A program made the position numbers and the translations under genes. Source: Burkholderiaceae bacterium (lineage in GTDB: Bacteria; Pseudomonadota; Gammaproteobacteria; Burkholderiales; Burkholderiaceae_C). From it: a DNA stretch of 64,000 nt. A model generated the notes under the pieces. That model was not told the DNA's origin. It saw only the letters and a program-made list of their open reading frames with translations, and searched no databases. Shown here one piece after another: positions 9,341-16,441 of this stretch (its first letter is position 1; each line of letters opens with the position of its first letter). The stretch is from NCBI GenBank assembly GCA_030123545.1, contig CP126124.1, positions 124,001 through 188,000 on the forward strand. Direction: 5' to 3'.

Positions 9341-10317
9341 CGCTCAACCCCGCCATCCGCGGCCTCGAGGGCCGGCCTGCTCCGGTTCACGCGCCAGGTC
9401 TGCCACCATTCGACAAGGTGTCCGGGTACAAGCAAGGCCATCGATAGCGTCAGCCACCAGCGTAGGCTGTTGGCCGCACGGCGTCCACGGAAAAGCCGAC
9501 GCAGCCCTTCACGCCGCTCGCCGGTGGCGACCGCCTTGCGGGCCCGCGTCACGTCGAACTGCGCAAGCAATCGCAGCGCCGATCTGCTCTGCGCGGGCGT
9601 CAACGCGCCCGAGCGTGCGCGCTCGCGCATACGGTCGATCCATGGCGGCATCGGAAGCGTCAGATTCCCCGCAGCCAAGCTGCCCGCGACCTTGGCACGG
9701 TAGGCGACGGTCGGCGCGTGCGCGAGCGCGATCGGTGCTTTCTCGGCAAGGCGGAACCAGAGATCCAAGTCTTCTCCATACGATTCGCCCGGGGGAAAAC
9801 AAGGCTGCATCGATCGCAGTCTGCTGCTGCGCACGGCGACAGCGCTGGTGAATAGCGAAGGCCCCCTGAACCAACGTGAAGGTAGATCGGTGATCCGTTC
9901 GACTGCCGGTGAATCGTCGGCAACCTGCCAGCGCGGCGGCCAGTCGGTCTCGGAATGTGGTGCATACACATAGTCGCACGCAACCGTGTCCGCCTCGGGA
10001 TACGCCTGCTGCGCCAGCAGCAGCGTCGCGAGGTGTCGCGGATGATGCCAGTCGTCCGCATCGAGAAACGCGACCCATTCGCCGCGCGACGCCTCAATCC
10101 CACGATTGCGTGCCGCCGAGACGCCTCCGTTCTCCTGACGTATCAGGCGCACACGCGGGTCGGCAATGGCTTGCACCACTTCGGCACCCCTGTCGGTCGA
10201 GCCGTCGTCGACCACCACGATCTCGAAGTCGTCCACGCTTTGTGCAAGCACCGAATCGATTGCAGCGCCCACATACGGCGCTTTGTTGAAGAGCGGAATG
10301 ACAACGGAGAATTTCAT
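9337..10317 (-). CDS. Family 2 glycosyltransferase (GT-A)
   Basis: The protein has 326 residues. It has the typical GT2 start FSVVIPLFNKAPYVGAAIDS, then VVVDDGSTDRGAEV and the DXD-type VAFLDADDWHHP near residue 95. A C-terminal hydrophobic stretch (about residues 292-310) may associate with the membrane. Its ATG overlaps the stop of the polymerase gene as TGATG. It is the first of the three transferases in the minus-strand operon, placed right after the flippase and polymerase genes. Confidence 0.88.
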   Translation of the reverse strand: MKFSVVIPLFNKAPYVGAAIDSVLAQSVDDFEIVVVDDGSTDRGAEVVQAIADPRVRLIRQENGGVSAARNRGIEASRGEWVAFLDADDWHHPRHLATLLLAQQAYPEADTVACDYVYAPHSETDWPPRWQVADDSPAVERITDLPSRWFRGPSLFTSAVAVRSSRLRSMQPCFPPGESYGEDLDLWFRLAEKAPIALAHAPTVAYRAKVAGSLAAGNLTLPMPPWIDRMRERARSGALTPAQSRSALRLLAQFDVTRARKAVATGERREGLRRLFRGRRAANSLRWWLTLSMALLVPGHLVEWWQTWRVNRSRPALEAADGGVER

Positions 10318-11789
10318 CAGCGGAGCGGAGTGGAAGTCAGTGGGCCCGCGCGGGCGGACCGTGCCGGGACGACGAGACCGGTGGCAGTCTTGCTGCTGCT
10401 GCGGCGCGCGCGCGCCTCGGCGGCGGCGCCCGAGAGCGTCATGATCAGCAGCATTGGGGTGATCAGCTCGGCTCCATAACCGAACAGTATCAGTGGAACT
10501 TCGCTGATCGAGCGCAGGAACAGGATCGCGAACAGCGCCAGCGACAGGCCGTCGGTCGCGCGCGCATAGCGCAGCGACAACACCAGAAGCACCGTTGCGT
10601 AGATCACGAGGCCGGCCCCGCCGACCGTGCCGGAACGCGACAGCGCGTCCAGCAGTTCGTTGTGTGCATGGGTCGCAAACGGCATGCCGATCGCGGCCCT
10701 GAAACTGTCATCCCAGAGATTCGGCCCATAGCCGAAGACCGGGTTGCGCTGCCAGACGTCAATCGCGACCGCCCAGATCTTGGCGCGCCCGGTCAACGAC
10801 GCCAACTGCTCACCTTCCGAACTGCTGAAGAAGTCGGACAACCTCTGACCGAGGTGCCCGAACATCAGAAACAATGCAATGGTCAACACGATCGCCATGA
10901 ATACGGTGATCCATGTCACACCGAATGCAGGCCGGAACGGGTCGCCGACGCGACGCCAGAATGTCGGACCATCTCGCACCACGATGACGCAGCCGGTGCA
11001 GACAACGAAGCAGATCCACGAAGTCTTGGCTTGCGCCAGAACGATCACAGTCAAACCGACCGTCCATGCCAGTCGGTTCAGCCACGCCTTCGGGTAGGGA
11101 CGGACCATCAAGCACAACAGGAACAATTGCGTCAAGGCGCCCAATGACACCGCGTGGGGAGCCAGCCCCGCCAGCCTCGGCACCCCCGGCAGATACCCCT
11201 GTGCATAGGCGGTTTGGAGAACCAGCGTGGTTTTGAACGGGATCGGCAAGAGACCGACCAGGATGAACAGCAGCAGCGCATCGCGTACGGCATTCAGCGC
11301 CAGATCGCGCTCGGTCGGCGTTGTCAACGCTGCTGCGATTCCGATGATCAGCGAATAGAAGTATTCATGCCCCAACGTGGGATGGGCGCCGAACAGCGCT
11401 GGCGCCGCCACGGTACAGATCCAGAACAACACGAACACCGCCAGCAGCAATGGCGATCCACAAGCAGGCCGGTCGCGCCGTACCAGATAGCTGACGATGC
11501 GCTCGCCTGACACCGCGAGCAGCACCAGTGACACCAGGCGCTGCATCATCACCTGAACGTGCGATCCCGTGGCACCTGCGTCGACCGAGGACAGGTCGAG
11601 ACTGTTCAGGTTGCGCCCCGACAGCAGGCTGGTCACTGCCACCATCAGCAGCATCACGTAGAAAATCAGGTGCATGTAGCCGTGCGGACGCAACCGCGTC
11701 GAATGCACCGCGGTGGCGAGGCCGATCAGCGCCACCAGCGCCGCCGCGATCGCTGCAACGATCAGGCCCGACGTCATCACGAGTTGCAT
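10317..11789 (-). CDS. O-antigen ligase / Wzy-type polysaccharide polymerase
   Basis: The protein has about 490 residues with 11-12 predicted hydrophobic segments. The longest frame starts at a TTG (11804) that overlaps the flippase stop. The ATG at 11789, or the GTG at 11792, is better placed behind GAGG. The diagnostic Wzy_C-like stretch is present near residue 355: GRAKIWAVAIDVWQRNPVFG, then HAHNELLDALSRSGTVGG. Enzymes of this family either polymerise undecaprenyl-linked repeat units or ligate polymer to an acceptor in the periplasmic leaflet. The flippase and Wzz-type partners in the same locus favour polymerase, but sequence alone does not separate the two roles. Confidence 0.85.
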   Translation of the reverse strand: MQLVMTSGLIVAAIAAALVALIGLATAVHSTRLRPHGYMHLIFYVMLLMVAVTSLLSGRNLNSLDLSSVDAGATGSHVQVMMQRLVSLVLLAVSGERIVSYLVRRDRPACGSPLLLAVFVLFWICTVAAPALFGAHPTLGHEYFYSLIIGIAAALTTPTERDLALNAVRDALLLFILVGLLPIPFKTTLVLQTAYAQGYLPGVPRLAGLAPHAVSLGALTQLFLLCLMVRPYPKAWLNRLAWTVGLTVIVLAQAKTSWICFVVCTGCVIVVRDGPTFWRRVGDPFRPAFGVTWITVFMAIVLTIALFLMFGHLGQRLSDFFSSSEGEQLASLTGRAKIWAVAIDVWQRNPVFGYGPNLWDDSFRAAIGMPFATHAHNELLDALSRSGTVGGAGLVIYATVLLVLSLRYARATDGLSLALFAILFLRSISEVPLILFGYGAELITPMLLIMTLSGAAAEARARRSSSKTATGLVVPARSARAGPLTSTPLR

Positions 11790-11800
11790 CACCGCGAACC

Positions 11801-13318
11801 TCAACCCCCGCGTTCACCCGCGCCATTCGACAGCGACGCGCCGCCTGCACGAGCAAGCACGTTCGACAGTCGCGGAAAGAAGCGCAGCAGCATCCCCGCG
11901 GTCTCCTGGCCGAGAATCTGCGGTCGAAAGATCAGCAGCAGCAGCAGCAAGGTCAGCGCCGCCAGGCCGCTGGCCACCAGCGACAGCAACGGCATCGTGA
12001 ATTGCGCGACCGCATACTGGGCCGTACGGACCGTCGCGATGCACAACGCGCTCAGCAACAGCCCGCGCAGCGCATGCGGCAGCAGCGCAATGGCGCTCAG
12101 CCGCAGTGCACGCAACGCCGCGAAGCCGATCACGACGGCCCGCCCAAACAACAATGCGACAGTCACGGCCGCAGCCGCGTGCAGGCCCCGGCCCGCAAAA
12201 AGATAGAAGCCGATCGTACCCAACACCAGCAGTGGCAGCTGCAGCAGGAACTCGTGATTCTTGCGCCCGGTGTTCCACAACACTGGCGTCGACAACCCCC
12301 ACCACACATAGGCGGGAATGCTGAGAAACAGCAGGCCGAGCACCCAGGCGGCGCCGGTCCAACGCGTTCCGTAAAGAAACCTGACCAGGTCGCTTGATAC
12401 CAGCGACAAGAACACGAACGCCGGCAGCACCAGGACCAGCACCACCGCAACCATCTGGTGGTAGGCACGGCCGAGCCGCTGCGGATCGGTCTGGAGTCTG
12501 GCACCGGCCGACAGGAACGCCGGTTGCAAAGCCCCGAGCAGCAGCGTGTTGGGCATGGTGGCGACGTTGTAGGCCACGTTGTAGAGGCCGAGGGCGTGGG
12601 CATTGAGCAGGCGCCCAATCATGATCCGATCGATATTGTTCAGAAACCAGTTGACGATATTGGTGAAGAATACCGCGCGACCGGTGCCGACCGCATGCGC
12701 CGCATCCGCATACCAGAGAAGTGGACGCAGCGAATGCGGGCGGACCGCGAAGTTTGCCACCAGCATCACAGCAGCCTGCACCAGCCAGGCCGCGACCAGC
12801 GCATCCACGCCCCAGCCGGACAGCGCCATCGGAACACCGACTGCAAGATACCCCACTGCGTAGCTTCCGATCTGGATCAGGCCGACTGCACGGAAATTCA
12901 GATCGCGTTGCATCATGTAGCCGGATGGCGATGCCGCTGCGGCGAGCAGACTGGCCAGCGACAGCCATTCGATCACGGCCTTGGCCCGAGGTTCGTTGAA
13001 ATAGGTCGCCAGCGCCGGCGCCGACAGGTACAACGCCGCCATCGTCAACAGCCCCACGATAACCTGCCAGGTGAACGCGAAGCGCACGTCCTCTTCGTGC
13101 AGCACGTTGCGCTGAAGCAGGCTCCAGCTGAAGCCGAAGCTCGAAACGAAATTGGCGAACGTCAGCACCACGGTGCCGATCGCGAACACGCCGTAGACAT
13201 CCGGCCCGAGTGTGCGCGCCAGCACGACTTGTGCGGCCAGTTGCAGCACGAACCGAACGGCGGTGGAGACAGCACTCCACTTGACCGCAGACACCCCCGA
13301 GCGGCCGAGCTCACCCAT
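11801..13318 (-). CDS. Lipopolysaccharide/oligosaccharide flippase (Wzx-like, MOP superfamily)
   Basis: The protein has 505 residues with about 12-14 hydrophobic segments over its whole length. The N-terminus (VKWSAVSTAVRFVLQLAAQ, then LGPDVYGVFAIGT) is typical of polysaccharide transporters of the MOP exporter superfamily. It should flip the undecaprenyl-linked repeat unit from the cytoplasmic to the periplasmic leaflet for the polymerase encoded immediately downstream. It begins 17 bases after the small secreted-protein gene, with AAGGG upstream of its ATG. A WzxC-type or an EpsM-type assignment is possible and was not resolved. Confidence 0.88.
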   Translation of the reverse strand: MGELGRSGVSAVKWSAVSTAVRFVLQLAAQVVLARTLGPDVYGVFAIGTVVLTFANFVSSFGFSWSLLQRNVLHEEDVRFAFTWQVIVGLLTMAALYLSAPALATYFNEPRAKAVIEWLSLASLLAAAASPSGYMMQRDLNFRAVGLIQIGSYAVGYLAVGVPMALSGWGVDALVAAWLVQAAVMLVANFAVRPHSLRPLLWYADAAHAVGTGRAVFFTNIVNWFLNNIDRIMIGRLLNAHALGLYNVAYNVATMPNTLLLGALQPAFLSAGARLQTDPQRLGRAYHQMVAVVLVLVLPAFVFLSLVSSDLVRFLYGTRWTGAAWVLGLLFLSIPAYVWWGLSTPVLWNTGRKNHEFLLQLPLLVLGTIGFYLFAGRGLHAAAAVTVALLFGRAVVIGFAALRALRLSAIALLPHALRGLLLSALCIATVRTAQYAVAQFTMPLLSLVASGLAALTLLLLLLIFRPQILGQETAGMLLRFFPRLSNVLARAGGASLSNGAGERGG

Positions 13319-13335
13319 GCCTCAGCCCTTCGGTG

Positions 13336-13629
13336 TCACGATCGCTGGCGTCTCACGGCGATGATTCCCATCAGAACCAAGGTACCGAGCACCATGCCGT
13401 AGCTGCGCCAATCGGAATCGCCAGCTTCACTCTGTTCACCCGCAGAATCCTTGGTCGCCCGCACGGTGGCATCAACGCTCGTAACCTTGCCACCGGCGTC
13501 GCCCGCGGTTTTGAAGGCCGCCGGCATGACTCCATTCACCGCCGGCGTGCTCGTCGCAGGCGCGGCGGAAGCACTGGCTGCCGTCATGCATGCGGCGAAG
13601 ACGACTGCAAGAAAGGAGCTGTGATTCAT
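13336..13629 (-). CDS. Small secreted protein with PEP-CTERM-like C-terminal tail, first gene of glycan operon
   Basis: The protein has 97 residues from the ATG at 13629 (GGGAG six bases upstream). The ATG at 13635 would add Met-Lys but sits directly on the Shine-Dalgarno. Layout: signal peptide (1-22, cut near SASA), a low-complexity Ala/Thr/Ser mature region without cysteine (23-72), then SDWRSYG, a 16-residue hydrophobic helix (77-92) and a basic end RRQRS. This order of signal peptide, short linker, terminal helix and Arg cluster is that of exosortase substrates. The canonical Pro-Glu-Pro is absent, with Asp-Trp in about that position. It could equally be a plain membrane-anchored periplasmic protein. 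The family was not recognised. Confidence 0.6.
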   Translation of the reverse strand: MNHSSFLAVVFAACMTAASASAAPATSTPAVNGVMPAAFKTAGDAGGKVTSVDATVRATKDSAGEQSEAGDSDWRSYGMVLGTLVLMGIIAVRRQRS

Positions 13630-13951
13630 CTTCATCTCCCTTTCAATATGTAGCAACTTTGCAGTCTAATGTCACAAATCGCAATAGGCCGAATGATCCA
13701 TCGCCGGGCCACCGGGCTTCGCGATTCGAGGATCGGACAGCGCGACACACGATCTGGAACCACCCAACGAAGACGCTCAATCCCTCAGTTGGGAATGACA
13801 ATATCCGAAAGTGCGCATTTACTGACTTATGGTTCTAACGGGCGCGGCCTCAGAACCGGGCGCTGAGTTCGAGATCGCCCTCGAGGGGGAGGTCGTTCGA
13901 CTCTCTATGATCGGCCCACCGTGATACCCCCCGACTGCTTGAGCTTCGTCG
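13630..13951. other. Divergent intergenic region between glycan operon and GGDEF-EAL gene
   Basis: These 322 bases hold no credible gene and have lower GC near 13,650-13,680 and 13,790-13,840. The region must carry the promoters of the minus-strand glycan operon and of the plus-strand c-di-GMP gene. No convincing -35/-10 pair was found for either. A CCCTCGAGGG palindrome lies near 13,878-13,887. Confidence 0.5.
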
Positions 13952-16429
13952 ATGGCTGCGATCCAGCTCTCCCTGTTTAAAGGAATCGATCCGACCGGCA
14001 CCGATCGGGACGCGCCCCAGTTGCTGGACCTGGTCGAGCGGGTCACGGGCTGCGGTGCCTGGTTGCTCACGCCGTCCGACCGTCGCATGGCGCTGACCGA
14101 CCGGCTGGCGGCGATGCTGAAACGGCCGCGCACCGCGGCGCGGTCGATCTCGCTGGACGAGGCGCTCGGGTTCTACGCGCCGGAATCGCGCGCCGCGATC
14201 ACCGCTGCGTTCAACGCCTGTCTGGCACAGGCGGCGCCGCTGAACCTGGAATCCGAACTCGTCACCTACACCGGTGAGCGACTGTGGGTCCGGACGATCG
14301 GGCGGGCCGTGCGCGACCGCGCCGGCGCGCTGGTCCGGGTCCAGGGGATGGTGCAGGATCTGACCGAGAAGCGCCGCGCCGAGCAGGAAAACCTGAATGC
14401 GACGCTGCGCCTGAGCCTGACGCTGGCCAGCGTCACGATCGACCGCGCCGGGCGCTTCACGTTCGTGAACCGCGAGAGCGAACGTCTGCTGCGACGCAGC
14501 AGCGCCGAACTGCTAGGGCACGCGATCTGGGAGGAGCTGGCTGCCGAGGACGCCAGCCGGCTGCGGCGCGAACTGCGCACGACGCTGGGCACCGGGCATG
14601 GCGTCGAACTGGAACTGTATTTCCCCGAACTCGGCAAGTGGCTCGAACTGCGCGCCTATCCGTTCGAAGAAGGCCTGGCCGTGTACCTGCGCGACGTCAC
14701 CGCGCTGCGTCAGGCCCGGGAACAGTCGCTGCTGTTGCAGACCAGCATCAACCGACTGAACGACATCGTGCTGATCGCCGCCGGAAGTCCGTTGAGCGAC
14801 CCGGAGCCGCACATCGTGTTCGTGAACGACGCGTTCGAGCGGCACACCGGTTTCAGCCGCGCCGAGGTGCTGGGCCAGACGCCGCGCATGCTCGCCGGCC
14901 CGGTCACGCAGCGCAACGAAATCGACCGCATCGCGCAGGCGCTGTCGCAGCCGCAATCGGCGCCGGTGCGCTCCGAGCTGATCCTGTACAAGAAGAATGG
15001 CGAGCGGTTCTGGACCGAGCTGGAAATCGTCGGGGTCGAATATTTCAGCCCCGACCTGACGCACTGGATCGCGGTCGCGCGCGACATCACCGAGCGCAAG
15101 CGCAACGAAGGCGAGATCGAGCATCTCGCGTTCTACGACGCGCTGACCCAGCTGCCGAACCGCCAGTTGCTGATGAGCCGTCTGCGCCACGCGCTGGCGC
15201 AGCGCGATGGGGTTGCGAGCGTCGGCGCGCTGATGTTCGTCGACCTCGACCACTTCAAGCTTCTGAACGATTCGATGGGTCACTATCGCGGCGACATGCT
15301 GCTGCGCCATGCCGCCACCCGGCTGCACAACTGCGTCGGCGCGAAGGACACCGTGGCCCGCCTCGGCGGCGATGAGTTCGTGGTGATGCTGCAGGACCTG
15401 GGCGAAAGCGTGCAGCAGGCGACCGACCAGGCGCGCGAGGTCGGTCAGCGGATCCTCCAGACGCTCGGCGAACCGTACGATCTTGCGGGCTATGCGTACC
15501 ACGGCACCTGCAGTATCGGCATCACCGCGTTCGGCCAGCAGGAGCTCGGAATCGAGGACCTGCTCAAGCAAGCTGATCTTGCGATGTACCAGGCCAAGGC
15601 GGCGGGGCGCAACACGATGTGCTTCTTCGACCCCGAGATGCAGGCGCTGGCCACCGCCAACGCGGCGTTGACCGGCGAGCTGCGCCAGGCGCTGCGCCAA
15701 CGCGAGTTCGTGCTGTACTACCAGCCACAGGTCGGGCGTGACGGCCGCATGCTCGGGGTCGAAGCGCTGGTGCGCTGGCAGCACCCGCGGCGCGGCCTGG
15801 TCAATCCGGACGATTTCATCCCGCAGGCCGAGGAGAGCGGCCTGATCCTGCCGTTGGGCGAATGGGTGATCGAGGCGGCCTGCGCGCAGCTGGCCAGTTG
15901 GGCCGGCCGGCCCGAGACCGAGCACCTCAGCATCTCGGTGAACGTCAGCGCGCGCCAGTTCGGCAATGCGGACTTCGTCGACCAGGTGATGCGCGTGATC
16001 GAGACAAGCGGCGTGCGCGCGGACCGGCTCGAACTGGAACTGACGGAGAGCCTGCTGGCAACCGGCATGGAAGTGACGATCGCGAAGATGGGGGTGCTGA
16101 AGGCGGCCGGCGTTACGCTGGCGATCGACGACTTCGGCATGGGCTACTCGGCGCTGTCCTACCTCAAGCGCCTGCCGCTGGACCAGCTCAAGATCGACCG
16201 CTCGTTCGTGCGCGACATGCTGAGCGACCCGAACGACGCGGCGATCGCACGCACCATCATCGGTCTGGCGCAGAGCCTGGGGCTGTCGGTGATCGCCGAG
16301 GGCGTCGAGACCGAGGCGCAGCGCGACCTGCTGGCGCGCTACGGCTGCCACGGCTACCAGGGGCACCTGTTCGGTCCGGCGCTGCCGATCGACGAACTCG
16401 AGGCGTACATCCGCGCGCAAACGCACTGA
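13952..16429 (+). CDS. PAS-PAS-PAS-GGDEF-EAL c-di-GMP signalling protein
   Basis: The protein has 825 residues and no membrane segment, so it is probably cytosolic. Three PAS-like modules cover about 30-145, 150-255 and 265-385; the last has a clear PAC end (TERKRNEGEIEHLAFYDALT). The cyclase motif GGDEF is intact at 472-476. The inhibitory RxxD site five residues upstream reads GAKD, so product inhibition is probably lost. The EAL domain has EAL (604-606), NVSARQF, ELTES, DDFGMGYS, LKIDRSF, AEGVE and GYQG, so the residues needed for phosphodiesterase activity are present. It lies beside an exopolysaccharide locus and could tune it, but no direct link is visible. Confidence 0.93.
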   Translation: MAAIQLSLFKGIDPTGTDRDAPQLLDLVERVTGCGAWLLTPSDRRMALTDRLAAMLKRPRTAARSISLDEALGFYAPESRAAITAAFNACLAQAAPLNLESELVTYTGERLWVRTIGRAVRDRAGALVRVQGMVQDLTEKRRAEQENLNATLRLSLTLASVTIDRAGRFTFVNRESERLLRRSSAELLGHAIWEELAAEDASRLRRELRTTLGTGHGVELELYFPELGKWLELRAYPFEEGLAVYLRDVTALRQAREQSLLLQTSINRLNDIVLIAAGSPLSDPEPHIVFVNDAFERHTGFSRAEVLGQTPRMLAGPVTQRNEIDRIAQALSQPQSAPVRSELILYKKNGERFWTELEIVGVEYFSPDLTHWIAVARDITERKRNEGEIEHLAFYDALTQLPNRQLLMSRLRHALAQRDGVASVGALMFVDLDHFKLLNDSMGHYRGDMLLRHAATRLHNCVGAKDTVARLGGDEFVVMLQDLGESVQQATDQAREVGQRILQTLGEPYDLAGYAYHGTCSIGITAFGQQELGIEDLLKQADLAMYQAKAAGRNTMCFFDPEMQALATANAALTGELRQALRQREFVLYYQPQVGRDGRMLGVEALVRWQHPRRGLVNPDDFIPQAEESGLILPLGEWVIEAACAQLASWAGRPETEHLSISVNVSARQFGNADFVDQVMRVIETSGVRADRLELELTESLLATGMEVTIAKMGVLKAAGVTLAIDDFGMGYSALSYLKRLPLDQLKIDRSFVRDMLSDPNDAAIARTIIGLAQSLGLSVIAEGVETEAQRDLLARYGCHGYQGHLFGPALPIDELEAYIRAQTH

Positions 16430-16441
16430 GAGCGCAGCGGC

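Noticed and set aside
13636..13680. Possible sigma54 (-24/-12) promoter before the small secreted-protein gene
   Set aside because: TTGC at a plausible -12 exists, but the upstream GG of the -24 element is missing and the spacing is wrong for a TGGC partner.
14513..16426. Open frame of 637 codons opposite the GGDEF-EAL gene
   Set aside because: The sense strand has all catalytic motifs of a known protein. The antisense product is low-complexity and has no recognisable fold.
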